Assembly (NCBI GenBank): GCA_020720705.1
Contig: DYOJ01000142.1
Span: 1-6,307 of the forward strand
Length of the DNA: 6,307 nt
Reading direction: 5' to 3'
From: Acetofilamentum sp.
GTDB lineage: Bacteria > Bacteroidota > Bacteroidia > Bacteroidales > JAADGE01
In this document: in pieces, positions 1-6,088 of the stretch
Numbering within the stretch: the first letter of the stretch is position 1
Layout: each line of letters starts with the position of its first letter
The notes under the pieces: generated by a model
What the model was told of the DNA's origin: nothing
Seen by the model: the letters and a program-made list of their open reading frames with translations, nothing else
Database searches by the model: none
Translations under genes and position numbers: made by a program

Positions 1-137
1 CATTATTGAATATTCATTTCCGGGTAATTAAATGATTATCAACTCAAACAAAAGTACAGCCGTATTTGGTATTTGCCAGTGATTTACACCAAGCTACTCT
101 AAAATTTGTACAACATTCAAAAGTAAAAAAAAATGAG

Positions 138-151
138 TGCACACGTTTGCA
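138..151. promoter_or_regulatory. LacI-family-like operator, distal copy
   Basis: The sequence TGCACACGTTTGCA differs at one base from the symmetric 14-mer TGCAAACGTTTGCA. That 14-mer is the sort of CG-centred palindrome bound by LacI/PurR-family regulators. It shares the half-site ACGTTTGCA with a second copy centred 25 bases downstream. No regulator gene is in the window, so the bound protein is unknown. The likely role is sugar- or maltodextrin-responsive control of the glycogen genes, by inference only. Confidence 0.45.
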
Positions 152-162
152 ACAAATTGCAC

Positions 163-176
163 CTCAAACGTTTGCA
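163..176. promoter_or_regulatory. LacI-family-like operator, promoter-proximal copy
   Basis: The core CAAACGTTTG at 165-174 is a perfect 10-base palindrome with a central CG. The right half extends to ACGTTTGCA, identical to the half-site in the upstream copy. Compared with TGCAAACGTTTGCA, the 14-mer has two mismatches, both at the left edge. It ends one base before the putative -33 element at 177, a position from which a bound protein could contact or block RNA polymerase. Confidence 0.45.
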
Positions 177-209
177 TTTGAATAAAGCAATATTTCAATG
201 TTAAATTTG
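177..209 (+). promoter_or_regulatory. Bacteroidetes-type promoter for the glycogen genes
   Basis: TTTG at 177-180 and TAAATTTG at 202-209 are separated by 21 bases. They match the -33 TTTG and -7 TAnnTTTG elements known for the Bacteroidetes primary sigma factor. TTTG is common in this AT-rich DNA, so chance matches are possible. The adjoining operator-like palindromes make the call more credible. Transcription would start around 215, about 170 bases before the ATG at 385. Confidence 0.45.
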
Positions 210-294
210 TGTTAAATCATCAAATAAACACTTTGTTGCAAAATATATTTTTTGGCATACATTAGGCTCATTTTCAGAACTTAATCAAAAAATA

Positions 295-339
295 ATGAAA
301 AAAATCAAAAAAATACCGAAAAAAAAATGTAGAACATAA
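295..339 (+). CDS. Possible lysine-rich leader peptide (14 codons)
   Basis: ATG at 295 opens a 14-codon frame, MKKIKKIPKKKCRT, ending in TAA at 337-339, 45 bases before the debranching-enzyme ATG. Seven of the 14 residues are lysine, encoded by AAA runs. It lies inside the predicted leader and could act as an upstream ORF. It could equally be a by-product of the A-rich leader, because any ATG in such DNA would give lysines. No function is assigned. Confidence 0.12.
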   Translation: MKKIKKIPKKKCRT

Positions 340-384
340 GCGAAAAACTTGTTATTTTGTGCTGTCATTCAATAATTGCGGAAT

Positions 385-2304
385 ATGAGTTATATCAAGA
401 TTGAAAAAGATAAGTTAGTAAACTTAGAATACACTTTAACGAAGGAGTTTTTGCGTTCCAACCGCGGCGGAGCTTATGCAAGTTCAACCTTAGCGGGTTG
501 CAACACTCGAAAATATCACGGATTATTGGTTGTACCGTTGAAGGGTGATTTGAAGCACGTTTTGCTTTCTAATATGTCCGAAACAATCATCCAGCACGAC
601 AAGTCATTCCGGCTCGGAATAAATAAATTTCCCGGCGGCGTTTATGAGCCGCACGGTCACCGCTATTTGCGCGAGTTTGAATCCGACCCGATACCGGCAA
701 GCACCTACCGCGTAGGCGGTGTGATTTTGAAAAAGGAAATGCTTCTGGCTCAAAACGAAAACAGTTTACTCATTCGTTATACACTAATTGACGCAAATTC
801 GCCCACAAAACTACGCTTGCAACCACAACTTGCTTTCCGTTCAATACACAGTTTGAAACGCGCAAACTTGAATTTGAATGTTAAAATAAACGAAGTTCAA
901 AACGGATTTAAAATAAAACTCTACTCGGACTATCCGTATTTAAACATGCAAACATCTGTCAAAAACAAATTTGTAGCAGCACCTGATTGGTTGTATAATG
1001 TTGAATATGAACAAGAACAACTGCGAGGTTACGAATATCAAGAGGACTTGTTTGTTCCGGGATATTTTGAAATTGACATCAAAAAAGGACAATCCGTAGT
1101 GTTCTCTGCAAGTTTGGATGAGGCGGCAACGGCATCATTAACAAAAAAATTTGATTCTGAAATCTTAAAACGCATCCCGCGAGACAGCTACGAAAACAAT
1201 TTACTTAATTCGGCACAACAATTTTTCACGATTAACGAAACTGAAACCTACCCCGAAGCCGGTTTCCACTGGTACGGATTTGAATTTAGGGAAGCGTTAA
1301 TTTCGCTTGCCGGACTCACACTTCCGCAAGGAGATACAAAACTGTTTGAGGAGAGTATGCAAACCATTCTCAAGCGTTTCTACAAAACTAAAGAAGTAAT
1401 CGGTGCGGATATACAATTATTGCTCATACGCAGCTTGCAACAATATGCCGATTACCTCCAAAATCCGACCTATATTTGGGAAAAATACGGGAAAGAAATC
1501 ACTAAACTTCTGAAATCCACCATTGAAGGAGCCTATACGTCCCTATTACATGAAAACGGATTACTTTGGATACCCGAAGAATATCCTAATCGTACATGGA
1601 TGAACGAAGTAATTGACGGGCAAGCTGTTACCCCCAGATACGGATATGTAGTAGAAATAAACGCCCTGTGGTATAACGCCGTCATGTTTGCCGAAGCTCT
1701 TGCAATCGGAAACAACGACAAAAAAACGCCGAAACTCTTTGCCCCGTTCAAAGATAAAATGGCAGAATCGTTCCGCCAAATATTCACAAATTCAAAAGGA
1801 CGACATTTAAGTGATACCATTGATAGCAGAAATGTTACAACCGACACACGCTGTAACCAATTGTTTGCAGTAGGATTGCCATATTCTCCGTTAGATGACA
1901 AACAACGCAAAGCGGTACTTGAAAGTATTGAAGACCACCTTGTTACGGAAAGAGGCATTCGCACCTTGTCGCCCAGAAACCACAAATACGAGCGCGTTGC
2001 ATGTGATAACGAATACAATCGCAAACGCACCAAACATCAAGGCTCTGCATTTCCTTGGTTATTAGGATTATACACCGAAGCAAAATTAAATATCGAAGGA
2101 CCATCCGCACTGTTCGGACTGTCAAAGAGATATTTGGCATTTGAAGCCGTCATGCACGAACGCGGATTGGGCACAATTTCAGAATATTACAGTGCAAATC
2201 CGCCTTATGAACCGCACGATGCAATATCCTACGCCCCAAGTATTGCAGAGATTCGCCGTATGAAACAATTAATTGACAATTTTGCTAAAAACAGTCCGAA
2301 ATAA
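385..2304 (+). CDS. Glycogen debranching enzyme, bacterial/archaeal type (amylo-alpha-1,6-glucosidase family, GH133-like)
   Basis: Predicted 639-residue cytoplasmic enzyme acting on alpha-1,6 branch points of glycogen. The N-terminal GDE_N-type domain covers about residues 15-235, with the signature SNRGGAYASSTLAGCNTRKY near its start. The C-terminal GDE_C-type (alpha/alpha)6 domain runs from about residue 270 to 630, with AVTPRYG, VEINALWYNA, NQLFAVGLP, RGIRTLSP and HQGSAFPWLLG in order. The ATG at 385 is chosen over an in-frame TTG at 376, because MSYIKIEKDKLVNLEY is a usual start for Bacteroidetes members. Oddities: the family WMD motif, whose Asp corresponds to the proposed catalytic acid in eukaryotic debranching enzymes, reads WMN here (Asn407). 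The usual QAWS near the C-terminus reads YAPS (616-619), and the canonical WGRD-type stretch reads FEFREA. Length and frame are otherwise intact. Family assignment is firm, but full activity is less certain. Confidence 0.93.
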   Translation: MSYIKIEKDKLVNLEYTLTKEFLRSNRGGAYASSTLAGCNTRKYHGLLVVPLKGDLKHVLLSNMSETIIQHDKSFRLGINKFPGGVYEPHGHRYLREFESDPIPASTYRVGGVILKKEMLLAQNENSLLIRYTLIDANSPTKLRLQPQLAFRSIHSLKRANLNLNVKINEVQNGFKIKLYSDYPYLNMQTSVKNKFVAAPDWLYNVEYEQEQLRGYEYQEDLFVPGYFEIDIKKGQSVVFSASLDEAATASLTKKFDSEILKRIPRDSYENNLLNSAQQFFTINETETYPEAGFHWYGFEFREALISLAGLTLPQGDTKLFEESMQTILKRFYKTKEVIGADIQLLLIRSLQQYADYLQNPTYIWEKYGKEITKLLKSTIEGAYTSLLHENGLLWIPEEYPNRTWMNEVIDGQAVTPRYGYVVEINALWYNAVMFAEALAIGNNDKKTPKLFAPFKDKMAESFRQIFTNSKGRHLSDTIDSRNVTTDTRCNQLFAVGLPYSPLDDKQRKAVLESIEDHLVTERGIRTLSPRNHKYERVACDNEYNRKRTKHQGSAFPWLLGLYTEAKLNIEGPSALFGLSKRYLAFEAVMHERGLGTISEYYSANPPYEPHDAISYAPSIAEIRRMKQLIDNFAKNSPK

Positions 2305-2331
2305 GGGGTTACGTTTTGTTTATTTTTCGGA
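2295..2331 (+). terminator. Weak hairpin at the end of the debranching-enzyme gene
   Basis: TCCGAAA at 2295-2301 can pair with TTTCGGA at 2325-2331, giving a 7-base stem with a 23-base loop that overlaps the stop codon. The loop holds T-rich sequence, but no T run follows the stem. It could slow polymerase or protect the 3' end, yet it is a poor match to an intrinsic terminator. Confidence 0.2.
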
Positions 2332-2352
2332 AATTTGTAGCAATGAAAATGT

Positions 2353-2383
2353 GTTAATTTGAAGATGAGTTAATTTGAAGATG
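2353..2383. repeat. Tandem duplication, period 16
   Basis: GTTAATTTGAAGATG occurs at 2353-2367 and again at 2369-2383, separated by a single A. Short intergenic tandem repeats of this type are, to my knowledge, seen in many Bacteroidetes genomes. The repeat lies outside coding sequence, and no function can be read from it. Confidence 0.85.
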
Positions 2384-2473
2384 TAAAGTATTTTTGATTA
2401 AGTAACTGAATAAAATTAGTATATATTATAAAAATTTTGTATTTTATTGAATATCTATATCTTACGATAAAAT

Positions 2474-2501
2474 CTCAATACTCAATACTCAATACTCAAT
2501 A
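2474..2501. repeat. Heptanucleotide tandem repeat, four copies of CTCAATA
   Basis: Four perfect, uninterrupted copies of CTCAATA lie 17 bases before the toxin remnant and 119 bases before the antitoxin-like ATG. Such heptamer arrays change copy number readily by slippage. Any copy-number change would alter spacing in the region upstream of the antitoxin-like and synthase genes, but not a reading frame. Confidence 0.9.
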
Positions 2502-2514
2502 CTTATTGAATATT
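2491..2514. repeat. Imperfect inverted repeat at the end of the heptamer array
   Basis: Positions 2491-2501 (AATACTCAATA) and 2504-2514 (TATTGAATATT) pair at 10 of 11 positions around a two-base centre. The inner six bases (TCAATA / TATTGA) are perfect. It may be a protein-binding palindrome or a cruciform-prone site. The two-base centre makes a tight RNA hairpin less likely without opening the inner pairs. Confidence 0.6.
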
Positions 2515-2517
2515 TAA

Positions 2518-2616
2518 CAAAGTTTAAAAGTAAAGAAATCAGCCGTTTTCAGGATATCATCTGCACGAACAACAAAGAAACAAAAGCGTGCGATTTATGT
2601 AGATTCGATAAATTGA
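2518..2616 (+). pseudogene. brnT: C-terminal remnant of a BrnT-type toxin gene
   Basis: The frame ending with TGA at 2614-2616 is open only from 2518 (TAA at 2515-2517) and has no usable start codon. From 2551 it reads RISSARTTKKQKRAIY. This closely follows the C-terminal signature of BrnT ribonuclease toxins, roughly R-I-I-S-A-R, a basic stretch, then Tyr. Known BrnT proteins are about 90 residues and form an operon with a downstream antitoxin. Here the N-terminal two thirds are absent, and nothing like it appears in the 200 bases upstream, which are repeats and AT-rich DNA. The stop lies 4 bases before the ATG of an antitoxin-like gene, the usual toxin-antitoxin order. The match is from memory of the family, not from a search. 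A chance match is possible but unlikely given the neighbour. Confidence 0.5.
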
Positions 2617-2620
2617 GCTT

Positions 2621-3001
2621 ATGAAAGCAATATCAATACATTGGAAACAAGCCTCTGAGCTTTTGAATCAAGGCGAAATACTTGATGGCAAAGAAATTAT
2701 CTTCGACTCTCAAGTACCGTTGGAGTTCGTTATTACATTTAACCGCGCTAACATTTCTGTGCCCGAAAATTTAATTTCTGACGATGACTCTTCAATTGAC
2801 ACAACAGACATACCTGAAATCACGTCTGAAGACATTCGTAAGGGAAAACTTGTTCGTGATTTGCCGTCGCATGTAAAAATTGACCCCGAAACAGAGAACC
2901 GGTTAAAAAAGTCAAACATCAATTACAATGAATTATTGAGCAATTTGTCGAATAATTTTTATCAATCCATTAAAACACTGCCGAGTAAAGCGGCTTTTTG
3001 A
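2621..3001 (+). CDS. BrnA-like antitoxin / ribbon-helix-helix-type protein, orphan
   Basis: A 126-residue acidic-then-basic protein with no signal peptide or membrane segment. The C-terminal half fits the layout of antitoxins paired with BrnT. DTTDIPEITSEDIRKGKLVR (61-80) resembles the D-x-x-D-I-P-x-L-T-x-x-x-F stretch. Then HVKIDPETENRL (84-95) looks like the beta strand and first helix of a ribbon-helix-helix fold, and NYNELLSNLSNNFYQSI (101-117) like the second helix. Such proteins bind DNA as dimers and neutralise the toxin. Residues 1-58 are unrecognised and make it longer than many BrnA proteins. The gene follows a toxin remnant by 4 bases, so it would be an orphan antitoxin. It precedes the glycogen synthase ATG by 44 bases and is probably co-transcribed with it. 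Codon use looks like genuine coding sequence. That it is a gene is likely; the family is tentative. Confidence 0.55.
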   Translation: MKAISIHWKQASELLNQGEILDGKEIIFDSQVPLEFVITFNRANISVPENLISDDDSSIDTTDIPEITSEDIRKGKLVRDLPSHVKIDPETENRLKKSNINYNELLSNLSNNFYQSIKTLPSKAAF

Positions 3002-3045
3002 AGATTAAAAACATTTATCAAAGTATTGTATCAAAACCAAAGAAT

Positions 3046-4494
3046 ATGAAAGTATTAATGTTCGGATGGGAATTTCCGCCACACATCTCCGGAGGACTCG
3101 GAACCGCCTCTTACGGATTAACCAAAGGGCTGTCAAAATTAGAAAATGTCGAAATTTTGTTCGTCGTGCCGAAACTATACGGAGACGAAGATGCCTCAAT
3201 CGCCTACATGATTGGTGCCGGCGATGTGTATGTGAAGCAAAAACGCTACACCTATACCGAATTTTGGAGCGAATCGGAGACCGAAATCCGAAAAGTAAAC
3301 TTTGGCGAAGGCTACAAAGTTGCCGACCAACCGGAAATTCTGAAAGAAATCAGTTTTATTGAAGTTAAATCACTGTTAAGACCGTATTTAACCGATGATG
3401 AATTTGACAAATTTCTTGATAAAAAAATTATTGAAGGCTCGAATGTAAAAATATCAGCCGACGGTAAATTTTATTACGAAGAAGAAGGTGTGTTGAAAGA
3501 AATAAACGGAACAGTTGTCGAAAATGTGGAAGATATGGAGGAGGACGGTAAATTTATCTTCTCCGGAAAATACGGCTCAAATTTGATGCAAGAAGTTTTT
3601 AACTATGCAAGAGTAGCCGCAATCATAGCCCGCGAAAACGAATTTGACATCATCCATGCACACGACTGGCTCACTTATGCCGCAGGAATTGCCGCCAAGC
3701 AAGTATCCGGCAAGCCGCTTGTAATCCATGTTCACGCTACAGAATTTGACCGAGGCGGCGAGCATCAAATCAATGACCAAGTGTACGGATTGGAAATTAC
3801 GGGCATGAATCAGTCCGATAAAATCATCACCGTCAGTAACCTTACCCGAAATATTGTTATAAACCGATACGGGCAACACCCCGACAAAGTAATTACCGTT
3901 TACAATGCCGTAGAACCGCAAGAGGCTGAAAATCATCATTTCCAAAAAAAGGTGAACGAAAAAGTCGTAACCTTTCTCGGACGGATAACTTTGCAAAAAG
4001 GACCGGCTTATTTTGTACGTGCAGCCAAAAAAGTTTTGGAAAAAGCCGACAATGTTCGCTTTGTCATGGCAGGAAGCGGCGATATGTTTCACCAAATGAT
4101 ACGCTACACCGCAGAACTTGGTATTGCAGACCGTTTCCATTTTACCGATTTTCTTGTCGGCGAGGACGTTACCCACATGTTTGCCATCAGCGATGTTTAT
4201 GTAATGCCTTCGATGTCAGAGCCTTTCGGTATATCGCCACTTGAAGCGATGCGTTCAAATGTGCCGACAATTATCTCCAAACAATCCGGGGTTGCCGAAG
4301 TATTGAAAAATGCCATAAAAGTTGATTATTGGGATGACGATGCCATAGCAGATGCAATCTACGGGTTGATAACCTACGGCGGGCTTGCCGAATATCTCAA
4401 AAGAACATCGAAACCCGAAGTGGAAAATCTCAAATGGGAAAACGCCGCCAAGCGTGTTAAATCAGTTTATGAATCAGTGTTGAATAAAAAATAA
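3046..4494 (+). CDS. Glycogen synthase, GT4/GT5-like glycosyltransferase
   Basis: Predicted 482-residue cytoplasmic GT-B glycosyltransferase that adds glucose from a nucleotide sugar to the non-reducing end of alpha-1,4-glucan. N-terminal Rossmann domain: MKVLMFGWEFPPH, then the GGLG loop (16-19), which contacts donor and acceptor. HAHDW is at 204-208 and HVHATEFDR at 228-236. C-terminal domain: FLGRITLQKG (311-320), AGSGD (342-346) and the E-x7-E donor-site motif in EPFGISPLE (392-400). The ATG at 3046 is preferred over an in-frame TTG at 2998, because Bacteroidetes homologues begin MKVLMFGWEFPPH and the extra 16 residues look like non-coding leader. A glutamate-rich stretch at about 130-175 lies in the variable part of the first domain. 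The GH57 gene follows after 12 bases, so the two form an operon. UDP- versus ADP-glucose use cannot be read from sequence. Confidence 0.92.
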   Translation: MKVLMFGWEFPPHISGGLGTASYGLTKGLSKLENVEILFVVPKLYGDEDASIAYMIGAGDVYVKQKRYTYTEFWSESETEIRKVNFGEGYKVADQPEILKEISFIEVKSLLRPYLTDDEFDKFLDKKIIEGSNVKISADGKFYYEEEGVLKEINGTVVENVEDMEEDGKFIFSGKYGSNLMQEVFNYARVAAIIARENEFDIIHAHDWLTYAAGIAAKQVSGKPLVIHVHATEFDRGGEHQINDQVYGLEITGMNQSDKIITVSNLTRNIVINRYGQHPDKVITVYNAVEPQEAENHHFQKKVNEKVVTFLGRITLQKGPAYFVRAAKKVLEKADNVRFVMAGSGDMFHQMIRYTAELGIADRFHFTDFLVGEDVTHMFAISDVYVMPSMSEPFGISPLEAMRSNVPTIISKQSGVAEVLKNAIKVDYWDDDAIADAIYGLITYGGLAEYLKRTSKPEVENLKWENAAKRVKSVYESVLNKK

Positions 4495-4506
4495 AAACAG
4501 ATACAG

Positions 4507-6051
4507 ATGCGTACTATTTGCCTTTACTTCCAAGTACATCAACCTTACAGATTAGCTAAACGCTACCGTTTTTTTGAAATCGGCGAAAATCATTATTATT
4601 ATGACGATTACGAAAATCGAATGCACATGCAGCGAATTGCCAAAGATGCATACCTGCCGGCAAACAAATTGATGCTCGAATTGATAAAAAAACACGGCGA
4701 TTTGTTTCGTGTCAGCTATTCGGTCAGCGGAACGGCTATCGAACAATTCCGGCAATATGCACCCGAAGTGCTCGAAAGTTTTAAAGAACTTGCACGCACG
4801 GGGAATGTAGAGTTTCTTGCCGAAACGTATTCACACTCACTGAGTTCGCTTCGCGACAAAGAAGAGTTTAAAACACAAGTGCAACAACACGCCAAGTTAA
4901 TTGAGGAAGTGTTCGGACAAAAACCCACGGCTTTCCGAAATACGGAATTGATTTACAATGATTCCATTGGCGAAGCGGTGTACGAACTCGGATACAAAAC
5001 CGTTGTAACCGAAGGCGCAAAACACATCTTGGGCTGGAAAAGTCCGAACCGATTGTATTTTAATCCGTTTCAACCTGAACAAAAAATACTTTTGCGCAAT
5101 TATGAGTTAAGCGACGATATTGCGTTTCGATTCTCAAATCGAGCATGGAACGAGTGGCCGCTTACGACAGAGAAATATGCAAAATGGTTGAATAATGTGG
5201 ACAAAAACGACAACACCGTTAATTTGTTTATGGATTATGAAACTTTCGGAGAACATCAAAAAGCTCAAACAGGTATATTCCAATTTCTGGAACATTTGCC
5301 CGAAACGGTACTTGCAAATACAGGTTTCCGTTTTGCAACGGTATCGGAAGTTGCCGCAACACACTACCCAGTATCTCCGATGCACGTTCCGTACGCTATA
5401 TCTTGGGCTGACCTCGAACGAGACGTAACAGCGTGGCTCGGTAACGAAATGCAAGAAGAGGCTTTCAATAAATTGAGGTCGCTTGCAAAGAAAGTGCATG
5501 CTGTTCCGGATTTTTACATCCAACGCGATTGGCAATACTTGCAAACCAGCGACCATTTTTACTACATGAGCACAAAAGTAATGTCAGACGGGATGGTGCA
5601 CAGTTATTTTAATCCGTACTCGTCTCCTTTCCATGCCTTTATCAATTACATGAATATTTTGAGCGATTTTGCAATCCGTGTTGAAGATGCTTACGATTAT
5701 TTCCTTAACAACAGCAAACCGGGTATTGAAACGCTTATCAAGGAATATGAAGAAAAATTGAAAGAATTGAAAGTCAAATTGCAAAAACCGATTGCAATCG
5801 AACATACGAAACCGGAATATCCCGTGATAGAAAAAACAAAAGCAAAGGTACCGGCAATTGAGGAAAAATCGAGCGCGACCAAACGCACAACAAGCGGAAA
5901 ATCAGCAAAATCAGTAACACCCGCCCCAAAAAAAGCGGAGACCTCGAAGAAATCCGATGCAAAAACAAGCAAAAAATCTGAGGATACTCCCAAGACTCCG
6001 GTTAAGAAGCCGTCATCCCGAAAGAAAAAATCGGACGACGATAAGTCGTAA
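4507..6051 (+). CDS. GH57 alpha-amylase / alpha-glucanotransferase with a charged C-terminal tail
   Basis: A 514-residue predicted cytoplasmic enzyme cutting or transferring alpha-1,4-glucan chains. GH57 conserved regions in order: HQP at 11-13; GNVEFLAE at 99-106; AFRNTELIY at 142-150, with the expected nucleophile Glu147; MDYETFGEH at 242-250, with the expected acid Asp243; and a fifth region around WADLERDVTAWLGNE (300-314). The catalytic core and helical part end near residue 425. From about 430 to 514 the chain is low-complexity and rich in Lys, Ser, Thr, Ala and Pro, with KK pairs and a final RKKKSDDDKS. The tail is in frame with codon use like the rest, so it is not obviously a frameshift product. 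The ATG lies 12 bases after the glycogen synthase stop, in the order usual for Bacteroidetes. Hydrolase versus transferase specificity is undetermined. Confidence 0.92.
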   Translation: MRTICLYFQVHQPYRLAKRYRFFEIGENHYYYDDYENRMHMQRIAKDAYLPANKLMLELIKKHGDLFRVSYSVSGTAIEQFRQYAPEVLESFKELARTGNVEFLAETYSHSLSSLRDKEEFKTQVQQHAKLIEEVFGQKPTAFRNTELIYNDSIGEAVYELGYKTVVTEGAKHILGWKSPNRLYFNPFQPEQKILLRNYELSDDIAFRFSNRAWNEWPLTTEKYAKWLNNVDKNDNTVNLFMDYETFGEHQKAQTGIFQFLEHLPETVLANTGFRFATVSEVAATHYPVSPMHVPYAISWADLERDVTAWLGNEMQEEAFNKLRSLAKKVHAVPDFYIQRDWQYLQTSDHFYYMSTKVMSDGMVHSYFNPYSSPFHAFINYMNILSDFAIRVEDAYDYFLNNSKPGIETLIKEYEEKLKELKVKLQKPIAIEHTKPEYPVIEKTKAKVPAIEEKSSATKRTTSGKSAKSVTPAPKKAETSKKSDAKTSKKSEDTPKTPVKKPSSRKKKSDDDKS

Positions 6052-6088
6052 GACCTAAAGTTGAGCTTTTACGACATAAAGTTACAAA

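Larger units (their letters stand above)
1..384. other. AT-rich intergenic region and leader upstream of the debranching enzyme
   Basis: No convincing protein gene lies here. Seen: two operator-like palindromes (138-151, 163-176), a promoter-like pair (177-209), two runs of nine A (125-133 and 319-327), and a tiny lysine-rich ORF (295-339). If the promoter call is right, the debranching-enzyme transcript has a leader of roughly 170 bases, which is long enough to carry regulation. The left end could also be the upstream region of a divergent gene: CAT at 1-3 would be a minus-strand ATG, and CAAAAGTA at 49-56 reads TACTTTTG on the minus strand, fitting the Bacteroidetes -7 consensus TAnnTTTG. 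No good minus-strand -33 TTTG sits at the right distance, so that reading is weak. Confidence 0.7.
2305..2620. other. AT-rich spacer between debranching enzyme and antitoxin-like gene
   Basis: This 316-base gap interrupts an otherwise compact cluster. It contains a 16-base tandem duplication (2353-2383), four copies of a 7-base repeat (2474-2501) leading into an imperfect inverted repeat (2491-2514), and a toxin-gene remnant (2518-2616). TATTTTTG at 2389-2396 fits the -7 consensus but lacks a correctly spaced TTTG. TTTG at 2436-2439 is followed 18 bases later by TATCTTAC, a partial match. A promoter for the downstream genes is therefore possible but not clear. TTATTGAATAT occurs at 2444-2454 and 2503-2513, and once more at 3-13. 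Confidence 0.6.

Noticed and set aside
376..384. TTG at 376 as start of the debranching enzyme
   Set aside because: It adds only three residues before an in-frame ATG at 385 that matches the usual start of Bacteroidetes homologues.
1533..2033. Long minus-strand open frame (166 codons) opposite the debranching enzyme
   Set aside because: It lies wholly inside a strongly supported plus-strand gene, has no recognisable domain, and is an antisense shadow.
2353..2501. Tandem repeats considered as a CRISPR array
   Set aside because: Units are 7 and 16 bases with no unique spacers of about 30 bases, and no cas genes are present.
2998..3045. TTG at 2998 as start of glycogen synthase, overlapping the preceding stop
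   Set aside because: The conserved protein begins MKVLMFGWEFPPH at the ATG at 3046. The 16 extra residues show no family similarity.
3577..4176. Minus-strand open frame of 199 codons opposite glycogen synthase
   Set aside because: The plus strand here carries the conserved HAHDW, HVHATEFDR and FLGRI motifs. The antisense translation resembles nothing known.
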